64,000 nucleotides of DNA from Streptomyces albipurpureus (GTDB lineage Bacteria > Actinomycetota > Actinomycetes > Streptomycetales > Streptomycetaceae). The notes under the pieces are model-generated. The model did no database searches. It was not told where the DNA came from and saw only the letters and a list, made by a program, of their open reading frames with translations. The DNA is taken from contig NZ_JAMQAW010000010.1 in assembly GCF_023701525.1 (NCBI RefSeq), positions 157,052 to 221,051 on the forward strand, read 5' to 3'. Below are positions 7,836 to 17,127 of this stretch, one piece after another. How positions within the stretch are numbered: the stretch's first letter is position 1; each line of letters opens with the position of its first letter. Made by a program: the position numbers and the translations under genes.

Positions 7836-8390
7836 GTGCTCACTGTCGGCGACCAGTTCCCCCCCTACGAGCTCACTGCCTGTGTCTCCCTGGAGACCGG
7901 CAAGGAGTTCGAGGTCATCAACCACAAGTCCTACGAGGGCAAGTGGAAGGTCGTCTTCGCGTGGCCGAAGGACTTCACTTTCGTCTGCCCGACCGAGATC
8001 GCCGCCTTCGGCAAGCTCAACGATGAGTTCGCCGACCGCGACGCCCAGATCCTCGGCTTCTCCGGCGACTCGGAGTTCGTCCACCACGCCTGGCGCAAGG
8101 ACCACGCCGACCTGCGTGACCTGCCCTTCCCGATGCTGGCGGACTCCAAGCACGAGCTGATGCGCGACCTGGGCATCGAGGGTGCCGACGGCTTCGCCCA
8201 GCGTGCCGTCTTCATCGTGGACCCGAACAACGAGATCCAGTTCACCATGGTGACCGCCGGTTCCGTCGGCCGTAACCCCAAGGAGGTCCTGCGGGTGCTG
8301 GACGCCCTCCAGACCGACGAGCTGTGCCCGTGCAACTGGACCAAGGGCGAGACCACCCTTGACCCCGTCGCGCTGCTGGCCGGTGAGTGA
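7836..8390 (+). CDS. ahpC: AhpC, alkyl hydroperoxide reductase peroxiredoxin
   Basis: A 184-residue typical two-cysteine peroxiredoxin. The peroxidatic cysteine is C51 in FTFVCPTE and the resolving region is LCPCNW (C164, C166) near the C-terminus. It reduces organic and hydrogen peroxides in the cytoplasm and is recycled by AhpD in actinobacteria. The GTG at 7836 is used, giving the family N-terminus MLTVGDQFPPYEL. It lies 3 bases before ahpD and reads away from oxyR, as expected for the OxyR-controlled ahpCD operon. Confidence 0.97.
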   Translation: MLTVGDQFPPYELTACVSLETGKEFEVINHKSYEGKWKVVFAWPKDFTFVCPTEIAAFGKLNDEFADRDAQILGFSGDSEFVHHAWRKDHADLRDLPFPMLADSKHELMRDLGIEGADGFAQRAVFIVDPNNEIQFTMVTAGSVGRNPKEVLRVLDALQTDELCPCNWTKGETTLDPVALLAGE

Positions 8391-8393
8391 CGG

Positions 8394-8930
8394 ATGTCCC
8401 TCGACGCGCTGAAGTCCGCCATACCGGACTACGCCAAGGACCTGAAGCTCAACCTCGGTTCGGTGATCGGCAACAACGACAAGCTCTCCCAGCAGCAGCT
8501 GTGGGGCACCGTTCTCGCCACCGCCATCGCCTCCCGTAGCCCCATCGCCCTGCGCGAACTGGAGCCCGAGGCCAAGGCGAACCTCTCCCCCGAGGCGTAC
8601 ACCGCCGCCAAGGCCGCCGCCGCCGTCATGGCGATGAACAACGTCTTCTACCGGACCCGGCACCTGCTGTCGGACCCGGAGTACGGCACCCTGCGCGCCG
8701 GTCTGCGGATGAACGTCATCGGCAACCCGGGCGTGGAGAAGGTCGACTTCGAGCTGTGGTCGCTCGCGGTCTCGGCCGTCAACGGCTGTGGGCAGTGCCT
8801 TGACTCGCATGAGCAGGTGCTGCGCAAGGCCGGTGTGGATCGCGAGACGATCCAGGAAGCCTTCAAGATCGCGGCCGTGGTGCAGGCCGTGGGCGTCACC
8901 CTGGACTCCGAGGCGGCGCTGGCCCAGTAG
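8394..8930 (+). CDS. ahpD: AhpD, alkylhydroperoxidase
   Basis: A 178-residue all-helical AhpD. The active site is NGCGQCLDSHE, giving C132, C135 and H139, the CxxC-xxxH arrangement used to reduce AhpC. The family's conserved N-terminal helices (MSLDALKSAIPDYAKDLKLN) are intact. It starts 3 bases after the ahpC stop in the same operon and is followed within 30 bases by a strong terminator. Confidence 0.97.
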   Translation: MSLDALKSAIPDYAKDLKLNLGSVIGNNDKLSQQQLWGTVLATAIASRSPIALRELEPEAKANLSPEAYTAAKAAAAVMAMNNVFYRTRHLLSDPEYGTLRAGLRMNVIGNPGVEKVDFELWSLAVSAVNGCGQCLDSHEQVLRKAGVDRETIQEAFKIAAVVQAVGVTLDSEAALAQ

Positions 8931-8958
8931 CCGGCAGCCCACACCGTCCATCCAGAAG

Positions 8959-9000
8959 AAGGACCCCGCCGATGTGCGAACGGCGGGGTCCTTCCTCTTT
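8959..9000 (+). terminator. Terminator of the ahpCD operon
   Basis: Arms AAGGACCCCGCCG (8959-8971) and CGGCGGGGTCCTT (8981-8993), 13 bp perfect with a 9-base loop, followed by a pyrimidine-rich tail ending in TTT. It can also act on the convergent gene ending at 9034. Confidence 0.85.
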
Positions 9001-9033
9001 CTGGATGGACGCCCGGCCTTCCGACCCGGTGGG

Positions 9034-9750
9034 TCAGCTCTGGAGCCTGGCCATCAGGGCCTTCAGATCGGCGACCATGGACGCTTTGATCCCCGCGATG
9101 TTGGTGGGCACGGCGCCGCCTTCCTCGCTGTACCCGTCAAGGGAGACGGTCAGGCTCAGCACGGCTTGGCCGTCCAGTACATGGAAGGTGGGCTCCACTC
9201 CGGTGCGTAGTTGGAAGAACGCCTTCTCGCCGAGCCCCTCGACGCGCTGCAGGGAAGTGGAGGGCTCATCGGGACCGAGTTGCGGCATCAACCCGGCTTC
9301 GAACTCCGGCCCGGGGTCGATCCTCTTGTGCAGGGTGTATCCGACGGTGGCAGTGGCCGGGAAGCGGCTCTCCGCCCCGCCCCCCGGAAACGAGAGGAAG
9401 CAGCCAGCCCGATGCTGGTCCTGGTGGACACGGGTGTGGGGGCTGGGGGACGTGGCTGCGCCCAGCTCCATCGTCAACGCCTTGAGCTGCGCGTCCACAC
9501 AGAGGTTGCGGCTGACTCGCCAGTCGCCGGCATCAGGTTCCGGCTTCGGTGCGTCGTACACGTAGAGCCCGCCGGCCCAGATCGCGGACGCGGCCACCGC
9601 TCCGCCGATCGCCCAGAGCCAGGGCCGAGATCCCGCACCACCGGATGGCCGGGGCTCCCTGGGGGTGAGCGTTTCGGAGCGCTGTTCGGGGATCGCCCTC
9701 GTATCGGTGAAGGGCTGGTCCCCGTCGAACAGTTCTGGCTCGGATATCAC
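9034..9750 (-). CDS. Single-pass membrane protein, function unknown
   Basis: A 238-residue protein with a cytoplasmic N-terminal tail of about 43 residues, one membrane segment (PWLWAIGGAVAASAIWAGGL) and an extracytoplasmic domain of about 170 residues. The outer domain has two cysteines (LCVDAQ and GCFLSF) and a predicted mixed fold. No known domain is recognised. It starts 4 bases inside the end of the AI-2E-type transporter gene (ATGA), so the two are one transcription unit and may act together at the membrane. Confidence 0.75.
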   Translation of the reverse strand: MISEPELFDGDQPFTDTRAIPEQRSETLTPREPRPSGGAGSRPWLWAIGGAVAASAIWAGGLYVYDAPKPEPDAGDWRVSRNLCVDAQLKALTMELGAATSPSPHTRVHQDQHRAGCFLSFPGGGAESRFPATATVGYTLHKRIDPGPEFEAGLMPQLGPDEPSTSLQRVEGLGEKAFFQLRTGVEPTFHVLDGQAVLSLTVSLDGYSEEGGAVPTNIAGIKASMVADLKALMARLQS

Positions 9751-11099
9751 GGCACTTCCCTCGTCGGCGGCTCCACCGGCACCGCTGGCGAGGAGCCCAG
9801 TGCCGTGGCGCCATGGGGTGAAGGCGTACCTTTCAGCACCTGTTCCTTGCTGTACGCCCTCAGATAGCCCACCACTGTATTGGTCACGGCGACGAGCGGG
9901 ACGGCGACCACCGCGCCACCGATCCCGGCCGTCATCCCGCCCACCGCGACCGCGAGCACCACCGCCAGCGGATGCACCCGTACGGCACGGCCCAGGATGA
10001 AGGGCTGCAGCACATGGCCCTCGATCTGCTGTACCGCGAGCACCACGATCAGCACCATCAGCGCGCTGAACACCCCCTGGGTGACCAGGGCGACGACCAC
10101 CGCCAGTGCGCCCGAGATCACGGCACCGACCAACGGGATAAAGGCGAACAGGAAGATGAAGACGGCGAGTGGAACAGCCATCGGAACGTCGAGGATATAG
10201 ATGCCGAGGCCGATGAAGATGGCATCGATCAGGGCCACCAGCACCGTGCCCCGCACATAGGCGGTCAGGGTGCGCCAGGCGCGCGGGCCGGCGCCGGCAA
10301 CGCCGTCACGGGCCTGTGCGGGGACCAGTTTGAGGGACCAGTTCCAGATGCGCTTTCCGTCGTAGAGCAGGAAGAGCGTGGAGAACATCGCCAGCAGCAT
10401 CCCGGTGAGGATCTCCACCATCACGGTCACACCCTGGAGGCCCGCCGAGGTGATCTCCTCGGTGTTGGTGCCGATGGTGTCGCTGAGGTTCTTCGCGATG
10501 TCATTGATCTGGCTCTCGGTCACATGGAAGGGGCTGTCGAGCAGCCAGACCTTCAACTCGTCGATGCCGTCCCTGACCCGGTCGGAGAGATCGCCCAGAT
10601 TCTCCAGGACCTGCCAGACGACGAACCAGCCGACCAGCCCCATGATGACGAAGCCGGCGATCGCGGTGAGCGCGGTGGCCAGCCCGCGCGGCAGACCGAG
10701 CCTTCGGAGCCGGGCCACGGTCGGTTGGAGCAGTGCGGTGATCAGCAGCGCGGCGACGAAGGCCAGCACCACCAGCTGCACGGCGCTGATGATCCGCATC
10801 AGCACCCAGAGGGTCCCCGCGAGGACCAGCAGTCGCCAGCCGGCCTCGGCCGCCACCCGCATACCCCACGGAATCGCCGCCACCGGATCGGGTCGGGGCA
10901 GCACCGCGGGCGCGTAGGAGGGCGGAGCCGGAACGTTTCTCGCAGCAGCCGGAGGGCCATCGCCCTCCGGCCTGTTCCGCTCGTCGGGCTCATCCATGTC
11001 GTCGGGCTCGTCGGGGCGTTCGCGACGTTCGTTCAATCGCTCGGACATCCTGGTGAGTCCCTCGCCCCATCCGGCGAGCCACCCTGGCACTTTTGACAT
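9747..11099 (-). CDS. AI-2E family (PerM-type) transporter
   Basis: A 450-residue polytopic membrane protein. After a charged, Glu/Asp/Arg-rich N-terminus of about 75 residues it has the AI-2E exporter-family pattern of about eight hydrophobic segments, with the family stretch VALIDAIFIGLGIYILDVPM and then FAFIPLVGAVISG. The family includes TqsA and Na+/H+ antiporter-like members, so the substrate is uncertain. The start is set at ATG 11099 because AAGGA precedes it; the frame is open to 11174. It is coupled to the downstream membrane-protein gene by a 4-base overlap. Confidence 0.85.
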   Translation of the reverse strand: MSKVPGWLAGWGEGLTRMSERLNERRERPDEPDDMDEPDERNRPEGDGPPAAARNVPAPPSYAPAVLPRPDPVAAIPWGMRVAAEAGWRLLVLAGTLWVLMRIISAVQLVVLAFVAALLITALLQPTVARLRRLGLPRGLATALTAIAGFVIMGLVGWFVVWQVLENLGDLSDRVRDGIDELKVWLLDSPFHVTESQINDIAKNLSDTIGTNTEEITSAGLQGVTVMVEILTGMLLAMFSTLFLLYDGKRIWNWSLKLVPAQARDGVAGAGPRAWRTLTAYVRGTVLVALIDAIFIGLGIYILDVPMAVPLAVFIFLFAFIPLVGAVISGALAVVVALVTQGVFSALMVLIVVLAVQQIEGHVLQPFILGRAVRVHPLAVVLAVAVGGMTAGIGGAVVAVPLVAVTNTVVGYLRAYSKEQVLKGTPSPHGATALGSSPAVPVEPPTREVP

Positions 11100-11164
11100 G
11101 ACTGTCCTTCTTCCCCCCATAACTCCTCCCGAGACCCCGGAATCGACGACGGTACACGCAACGG

Positions 11165-11194
11165 AGCCCCCCACCGTGAGGACGGTGAGGGGCT
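11165..11194 (-). terminator. Stem-loop after the transglycosylase gene
   Basis: Near-perfect arms AGCCCCCCACCGT (11165-11177) and ACGGTGAGGGGCT (11182-11194) with a 4-base loop, lying between the transglycosylase stop (11243) and the transporter start (11099). It probably separates the two minus-strand transcripts. Confidence 0.6.
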
Positions 11195-11242
11195 TGCCGA
11201 GGTTGAGCGGCCGTCAAAGCGAGCCGGCGGGCTCTCTGAGGC

Positions 11243-11965
11243 TTAGTACCAGCGGTTGGCCTGCCAGAACGACCAGGCACCACAGGGGCTGTCGTATCGC
11301 TCGTTCATGTACTTCAGACCCCATTTGATCTGGGTCGCCGGGTTGGTCCGCCAGTCGGCGCCGGCCGAGGACATCTTCGAGCCGGGCAGGGCCTGGACCA
11401 GTCCGTACGCGCCCGATGACGGGTTCTGCGCCAGATAGTTCCAGGTGGACTCTTTCTGGACGATGTTGCTGAAGCACTGGAACTGGTCGCCCGGAATCAT
11501 CTGCCGGGCCATCGCCTTGACCTCGGCGACGCTGTACGAGCTCTTGACGGTGAAGCTGGAGGAATCGCGTACCGAGTCCCGGCTTGCGCGGTCCGCCTTC
11601 TTCTCGGCTTCGGCCTCTGCCTTGGCCTTGGCTTCGCGTTCCTTCTTGGCCTTGGTGTCGGCGGCTTCCTTCTTCGCCGTCGCCAACTGGGCGGCCTGGA
11701 CGCGCGCGGATTCCTCGGCGGACTTACGAGCGGACGCCTCGGCGGCTGCCGCCTGTGCGTCTGCCTGCTCAGTCAGTGAGGAGACCTGGACCTGGGCCTG
11801 CTGACCCATGGGTATATCGGCGAGGAGGGTCGCGTCGGCTGCTGCCGTCTCCAGGCTGTCACCCGAGGGCTGGGCGTTACCCGAGGCGACACCTACGACG
11901 GCTCCGACGGTGGTGACCGCTGTAGCCGAAGCCACGGCGAATCCCCGGACCGAGATCCGGCTCAC
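11243..11965 (-). CDS. Secreted lytic transglycosylase (SLT domain)
   Basis: A 240-residue secreted peptidoglycan lytic transglycosylase. It has a signal peptide (hydrophobic stretch about residues 8-30, cut near GNAQP), a helical Ala/Lys/Glu-rich segment at about 55-125 likely to be a coiled coil, and a C-terminal goose-type SLT domain. The catalytic Glu is E172 in QKESTWN, followed by GAYGLVQALPGSKM and a C-terminal Trp/Tyr-rich end. GTG 11965 is preferred over ATG 11983 because GGAAGGA sits 6 bases before the GTG. In Streptomyces such enzymes act in growth and germination wall remodelling. Confidence 0.88.
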   Translation of the reverse strand: MSRISVRGFAVASATAVTTVGAVVGVASGNAQPSGDSLETAAADATLLADIPMGQQAQVQVSSLTEQADAQAAAAEASARKSAEESARVQAAQLATAKKEAADTKAKKEREAKAKAEAEAEKKADRASRDSVRDSSSFTVKSSYSVAEVKAMARQMIPGDQFQCFSNIVQKESTWNYLAQNPSSGAYGLVQALPGSKMSSAGADWRTNPATQIKWGLKYMNERYDSPCGAWSFWQANRWY

Positions 11966-11983
11966 ACGGTTTCCTTCCAGCAT

Positions 11984-12009
11984 CGCCCGCACAGGTGACC
12001 CCGCGGGCG
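11984..12009 (-). promoter_or_regulatory. Leader hairpin in front of the transglycosylase
   Basis: Perfect 7-bp arms CGCCCGC and GCGGGCG with a 12-base loop lie about 20 bases upstream of the GTG start on the minus-strand transcript. The 12010-12349 region holds no gene and includes a 6-bp inverted repeat around 12075 (CTCCCC-A-GGGGAG). A long structured leader would be in keeping with riboswitch control known for some Streptomyces wall hydrolases, but I do not find the conserved c-di-AMP riboswitch core. Confidence 0.3.
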
Positions 12010-12349
12010 AATCGTGCCCCTGGCACTGGCCTCCACTGTCTTCGGTCACAGGAGGCGCGGGCCCGTGGTCAACTCCCCAGGGGAGAACCGGTAAAGCTCG
12101 CGGGCGGCATACGACGACAGTTCTTGAGTTGTGTGTTGCTAAGCACCACGGGTGGTGCCGATGTCGTATGCGGGGCCTGACGGAAGCAAGACTCTGCCCG
12201 AACAGAACGCCGCAAGGCAATTATTCGTTACGTGGGATAGCTCACACCCCGTTTGGCGCAGGACCTTCATGGAAACGTCAGCACAGCAGAGCGCCGCCCC
12301 GCTACGCTGCTGCGCTTCTGCGGGACGGCGCCAACTGGTCTTTTCCCTA

Positions 12350-13672
12350 CTAGATCTGGCCTTCCTCCAGCATTTCGGTCACCAGCGCGGCGATCTGCGA
12401 GCGCTCGGAGCGGGTGAGCGTGACATGCGCGAAGAGCGGATGCCCCTTCAGCTTCTCGACCACGGCGACGACTCCGTCATAGCGACCGACCCGAAGGTTG
12501 TCCCGCTGCGCCACGTCGTGGGTGAGGACGACGCGGGAGTTCGCCCCGATGCGGGACAGCACCGTGAGCAGAACGTTCCGTTCCAGCGACTGGGCCTCGT
12601 CGACGATGACGAAGGCGTCGTGGAGCGAACGGCCCCTGATATGGGTGAGCGGAAGGACTTCCAGCATCCCGCGCCCCAGCACCTCCTCGATGACCTCACG
12701 GCCGGCGACGGCTGAAAGGGTGTCAAAGACCGCCTGCGCCCAGGGGCTCATCTTCTCGGCCTCGGTGCCGGGTAGATAACCCAGCTCCTGTCCACCCACC
12801 GCATAGAGCGGACGGAAGACCATCACCTTCTGGTGCTGCCTGCGCTCCAGGACGGCCTCAAGGCCCGCGCAGAGGGCCAGCGCGGACTTTCCGGTGCCGG
12901 CCCGGCCGCCGAGCGAGATGATGCCGACCTCCGGGTCGAGCAGCAGATCGAGGGCGATGCGCTGCTCAGCGCTGCGGCCGTGGATGCCGAACGCCTCCCG
13001 ATCGCCGCGGACTAGCCGGACGTTGCCTTCGGAGGTGACCCTCCCGAGTGCCTTTCCGCGCTCGGACTGCAGGACCAGTCCGGTGTGGACGGGGAGTTCC
13101 GAAGCCTCGGGGACATAGAGCGTCTCCTCGCTGTAGAGCAGATCCACCTGGTCGGCGGAGAGTGACAGCTCCGACATCCCGGTCCAGCCGGAGTCGGTGA
13201 TGGCCAGCTCCGCGCGGTACTCCTCGGCCAGCAGGCCGACCGAGGACGCCTTGATGCGCAGGGGCAGATCCTTGGAGACGACCGTGACGTCATACCCCTC
13301 GGCCTGGAGGTTCCTCGCCACCGCCAGAATCCTTGAGTCATTGTCACCGAGCCGGAAACCGGCAGGGAGGACCCCTGGATCGGAGTGGTTGAGCTCGACC
13401 CGGATCGTGCCGCCGAGGTCGCCCATCGGAATGGGGGCGTCGAGGCGACCGAACCGGATACGGAAGTCGTCCAGCAGGCGTAGCGCCTGGCGGGCGAAGT
13501 ATCCGAGTTCTGGATGATGCCTCTTGGCCTCCAACTCCGTGATGACCACGATCGGGAGCACCACTTCATGCTCGTCGAATCGCGTCATGGCGCTTGGGTC
13601 GGCCAGCAGAACGCTGGTGTCGAGAACGTAAGTGCGCCTATCGGGCATCCGGCGCTTGGTGCTTTTCACCAC
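12350..13672 (-). CDS. phoH: PIN domain-PhoH ATPase fusion protein
   Basis: A 440-residue protein with an N-terminal PIN RNase domain (TYVLDTSVLLADP, then ITELEAKRH and DNDSRILAVA) and a C-terminal PhoH-type P-loop ATPase. Walker A is GGRAGTGKSALAL and Walker B VIVDEAQSLE. This matches the PhoH2 class, described in mycobacteria as an RNA helicase with endoribonuclease activity. The GTG at 13672 gives the N-terminus MVKSTKRRMPDRRTY; the frame stays open to 14194 but the extra sequence is not domain-like. It is monocistronic and its RNA targets are unknown. Confidence 0.93.
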   Translation of the reverse strand: MVKSTKRRMPDRRTYVLDTSVLLADPSAMTRFDEHEVVLPIVVITELEAKRHHPELGYFARQALRLLDDFRIRFGRLDAPIPMGDLGGTIRVELNHSDPGVLPAGFRLGDNDSRILAVARNLQAEGYDVTVVSKDLPLRIKASSVGLLAEEYRAELAITDSGWTGMSELSLSADQVDLLYSEETLYVPEASELPVHTGLVLQSERGKALGRVTSEGNVRLVRGDREAFGIHGRSAEQRIALDLLLDPEVGIISLGGRAGTGKSALALCAGLEAVLERRQHQKVMVFRPLYAVGGQELGYLPGTEAEKMSPWAQAVFDTLSAVAGREVIEEVLGRGMLEVLPLTHIRGRSLHDAFVIVDEAQSLERNVLLTVLSRIGANSRVVLTHDVAQRDNLRVGRYDGVVAVVEKLKGHPLFAHVTLTRSERSQIAALVTEMLEEGQI

Positions 13673-14280
13673 GGAAGGACGTACCCCCTCGGATGAGGTC
13701 GGCGGTGCAACGCCGTCGCGGGCCTCGGTGTCTGGCGCCGAAGGGCGGCAGACAGGTCTCCCCGCCTTTGGCGGAGGAAGGGCCGGGCTGTAGGCCACCT
13801 TGCAGGGGCCGAGCACCGGCCCCTCACCAGGTCCGCACGAGGAGTGCGATCCATCGTGTGCAAAGGGCCTCCCGGGTGAGCGGTCACGGCCACTCACTGA
13901 GATACGACGTTCGTGGATCGGACGTCGACCTGCAAGGGGTATTCCCTCGAACACGCGTGACCATGCCGCGGAGGGGGACGACACCTGGATGAACAGTCGG
14001 TTATCGGCTCCGGCACGGGCGGCGTTCGAGTACCCCGCCCCATGGGCGTCAGGGGCCGCCGGACCCTGGGAGAGTCCCGGCGCCGGCGGGTCGGCCGCAG
14101 GAGCCGGCTGATTCAGCTCCCCGGGTGAGGGGAGCCGGGCCACAGGACCGCGGGGAGAGGGCCCTGGCCCGCACCGAATAGCTGACAGATGCACGGATCA
14201 GCTGTTCCAGGGGCGGGGTCCCTGTCGTGGATGTGCCCATGCGCCCCCGCGGAGCGCACGCACCACCGCGTGGGGCCGGG
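13673..14280. other. Non-coding gap between phoH and uppS
   Basis: About 600 bases without a credible gene. Open frames here are GC-driven upstream extensions of phoH. It must hold the phoH promoter and the 3' end of the isoprenyl synthase transcript. No strong hairpin or repeat was found by eye. Confidence 0.6.
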
Positions 14281-15054
14281 TCAGCTGCCGTAGCGGCGGT
14301 GGCGGGCCGCGTAGTCGCGCAGCGCCCGCAGGAAGTCCACCTTGCGGAAGGCGGGCCAGAAGACCTCGCAGAAGTAGTACTCGGAGTGGGCGCTCTGCCA
14401 GAGCATGAAGCCGGAGAGCCGCTGTTCACCGCTGGTACGGATGACGAGATCGGGGTCGGGCTGTCCGCGGGTGTAGAGATGCTCGGAGATGTGCTCGACA
14501 TCGACGGTCTCGGCGAGCTCCTCGACGCTGGTGCCCTTCTCGGCGTGCTCCAGCAGCAGCGAGCGGACCGCGTCGGCGATCTCCTGGCGCCCTCCGTAAC
14601 CAACGGCGACGTTGACCAGTATGCCGCCACGGATACCGAGGGTGGCCTCCTCGGCTTCCTTCAGTACGGACTGGGTGCGGGCGGGCAGCAGATCGAGGGT
14701 GCCCACGTGGTGCACCCGCCAGCGGCCATCGGCGGCCAGTGCGCGTACCGCGTCCTCGATGATCCCGAGCAGCGGGATGAGCTCCCCGTCGGGACGGTCG
14801 AGGTTGTCGGTCGAGAGCATCCAGAGCGTGACGACCTCGACATCGGTCTCGGCGCACCAGCCCAGCAACTCCTGGATCTTGCTGGCACCCGCCTTGTGGC
14901 CCGACTCGGGGGTGTTTCCGGACGCCTTGGCCCAGCGGCGGTTGCCGTCGAGGATGACTCCGATGTGCTTGGGCACCTGGTCATGGTCCAGTCGGCCTTC
15001 CACCCGGCGTGCGTAGAGCCTGTACACCAGGTCACGCAAGTTCACAGAGTTCAC
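14281..15054 (-). CDS. uppS: Isoprenyl diphosphate synthase (cis-prenyltransferase)
   Basis: A 257-residue cis-prenyltransferase of the UppS family. It shows the FPP-binding and catalytic loop GVILDGNRRWAK (D36, N38, R39, R40), VTLWMLSTDN, and the C-terminal block DLVIRTSGEQRLSGFMLWQ with EYYFCEVFWPAF. It condenses isopentenyl diphosphate onto an allylic primer to make the polyprenyl carrier lipid for peptidoglycan and other glycans, at the cytoplasmic face of the membrane. Streptomyces carry more than one such gene, so this copy may be a decaprenyl or shorter-chain enzyme. Confidence 0.93.
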   Translation of the reverse strand: MNSVNLRDLVYRLYARRVEGRLDHDQVPKHIGVILDGNRRWAKASGNTPESGHKAGASKIQELLGWCAETDVEVVTLWMLSTDNLDRPDGELIPLLGIIEDAVRALAADGRWRVHHVGTLDLLPARTQSVLKEAEEATLGIRGGILVNVAVGYGGRQEIADAVRSLLLEHAEKGTSVEELAETVDVEHISEHLYTRGQPDPDLVIRTSGEQRLSGFMLWQSAHSEYYFCEVFWPAFRKVDFLRALRDYAARHRRYGS

Positions 15055-15271
15055 CTCTCGGTTCTGGCGGGCGTATCAAGCCCTGTGTGCCGGGGGTCCG
15101 GGGGTCCATTGCCGGGGTCCGTCTTCCTGAGCGGCACGGCGACCGGTACCGGCCCCCGCCATGCGGCAATTCGCCCGCGCCGTACGGCATCCCCTGAAGC
15201 GGCCACATTACTGCGCATGGGGCACAGTGGCCCAACCCGGTCTGTCACAAGTCCGTGATAAGCAGGCTGGT

Positions 15272-16327
15272 GTGACTGATTCCTCCGCGGTTCCTTCCCC
15301 CACGCTCTATCACGCCTCCACCGATCGCTATGACGCCATGGAGTACCGGCGCAGTGGCCGCTCCGGGCTCAAACTGCCGGCTATCTCCCTCGGCCTCTGG
15401 CATAACTTCGGTGACGACCGCACTCTCGATTCCCAGCGCGCCATCCTGCGACGGGCCTTCGATCTGGGAGTGACCCACTTTGATCTGGCGAACAACTACG
15501 GTCCGCCGCCCGGTTCGGCCGAGCTGAACTTCGGCAAGATCTTTGCCCGGGATTTCGCCCCTTACCGCGATGAGCTGGTCATCTCCACTAAAGCCGGCTA
15601 TCTCATGCATCCGGGTCCCTACGGCGAATGGGGATCGCGAAAGTATCTGCTCTCCTCCCTCGATGCCTCACTACGCCGTATGGGTCTTGAGCACGTGGAC
15701 ATCTTCTACTCCCACCGCTTCGACCCGGACACCCCGCTGGAAGAGACCATGGGTGCGCTGGCCTCCGCCGTACGACAGGGGAAGGCGTTGTACGCGGGCG
15801 TGTCCTCGTACAACGCGGAGCAGACCGCCCGGGCGGCGCGGTTGCTGCGGGAGATGGGGGTGCCGGCCCTGATCCACCAGCCGTCCTACTCGATGATCAA
15901 CCGTTGGATCGAGGACGACGGGCTGCTGGGGACGCTGGAGGCGGAGGGCATGGGCTGCATCTCCTTCGTACCGCTCGCCCAGGGGCTGCTGACCGGGAAG
16001 TACCTCAAGGGCATTCCTGAGGGGTCGCGGGCCACCCAGGGGAAGTCGCTCGACCCGGGGCTGCTCTCGGACGAGGTCGTACGGCGGCTCAACGGGCTGA
16101 ACGACATCGCCGCCCGGCGCGGCCAGAGCCTGGCGCAGCTGGCGCTGGCGTGGGTCCTGCGGGACGCGCGGATGACTTCGGCCCTGATCGGGGCGTCGAG
16201 CGTGGCGCAGCTGGAGGAGAATGTCGCCGCACTGAGCGGGCCACGACTGACGGATTCCGAGCTCGCGGAGATCGACACCTTCGCGGTGGACACCGAGGGC
16301 ACCAACATCTGGGCCGATCGGGGCTGA
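15272..16327 (+). CDS. Aldo/keto reductase (YghZ/MgrA type)
   Basis: A 351-residue NADPH-dependent aldo/keto reductase with a TIM-barrel layout. Catalytic residues are visible in order: D and Y in THFDLANNYGPPPG, K in VISTKAGY and H in DIFYSHRFD. Cofactor-binding sequence appears near the C-terminus (ALIGASSVAQLEEN). It matches the group of E. coli YghZ, which reduces L-glyceraldehyde 3-phosphate and detoxifies aldehydes. The GTG at 15272 has AGCAGG upstream and gives a typical Streptomyces N-terminus; an internal ATG at 15338 is an alternative. Confidence 0.92.
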   Translation: MTDSSAVPSPTLYHASTDRYDAMEYRRSGRSGLKLPAISLGLWHNFGDDRTLDSQRAILRRAFDLGVTHFDLANNYGPPPGSAELNFGKIFARDFAPYRDELVISTKAGYLMHPGPYGEWGSRKYLLSSLDASLRRMGLEHVDIFYSHRFDPDTPLEETMGALASAVRQGKALYAGVSSYNAEQTARAARLLREMGVPALIHQPSYSMINRWIEDDGLLGTLEAEGMGCISFVPLAQGLLTGKYLKGIPEGSRATQGKSLDPGLLSDEVVRRLNGLNDIAARRGQSLAQLALAWVLRDARMTSALIGASSVAQLEENVAALSGPRLTDSELAEIDTFAVDTEGTNIWADRG

Positions 16328-16529
16328 CCGGGGTGTGTGCCTCGTCGGCGTGGTCTCGGGCCGAGGTGGGTGCCGGATGAGCCGGGGCCGGCCGGTCAGA
16401 GGCCGGCAGGGCGGTTGCGGGCTCGTGATCATGCTCGCGGGCCGGGCTGCGAGAGCGGGCCGGAATCGGCACGGGCGGGGCCGGGGGCAGGGCCGGATCG
16501 AGGCGTGAATCCCGGGCCGGAAAAGAAAC

Positions 16530-16566
16530 CGGGCCGGTCCGTGGGGGGGGGATACGGACCGGCCCG
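16530..16566 (+). terminator. Hairpin with 13-bp perfect arms and a poly-G loop
   Basis: Arms CGGGCCGGTCCGT (16530-16542) and ACGGACCGGCCCG (16554-16566) flank an 11-base loop with nine consecutive G. It lies about 200 bases beyond the aldo/keto reductase stop and is the best candidate terminator for that gene. No T run follows. Confidence 0.5.
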
Positions 16567-17127
16567 AGGGGGGCTTCCACCATAACGCTTGGTAGGTGGT
16601 GCTGCGCGCCACCGGCGCGCGGGTGACTCCAACGGGTCTCGGACAGCCCGGCGCGCCCCGCTTACTGGTGCCGTCGACGGCCGGTCGCAGCCCGGTCCCC
16701 GGCCCCGGTGAGTGCGTCGATCCTGGCCCCGGAGTGCTCTGCACTCGGGCGGTTCACCGTGGTCCGCGGTGGGAATCCCCTGGGTCGCCGTGGTGCGGCT
16801 TCGGGTGGGCAACCCCGACGGGTGACCCCCACCAGAGGCGCGAGATTGACGTACTGGGGCTTTTGTCTGACCGGCCGGGACGGCTGGGACTCCTCGGCTC
16901 GCACTGCCGGTGGATCATGGCGGTCAGCGGCGACAGATCCGCACCGCCCGAGCCGCCCGAGCCGCGGGATAAACAGACAGACAGACACAGAACGAATGTG
17001 ACAGGTCCGCCTGGCACGCGAGCCGGGGCCTCGCGGACCGGCTTGAGAGCTCGGGCAGTGGGGCGGGGACACGGCCGAAAGCGCCGGAGAACCGGTCGGC
17101 GCGCGGGGTGGGGCGGGACAGGGCGGA

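Noticed and set aside
11984..12349. c-di-AMP (ydaO-type) riboswitch
   Set aside because: Hairpins exist, but the conserved core sequences of the family were not found.
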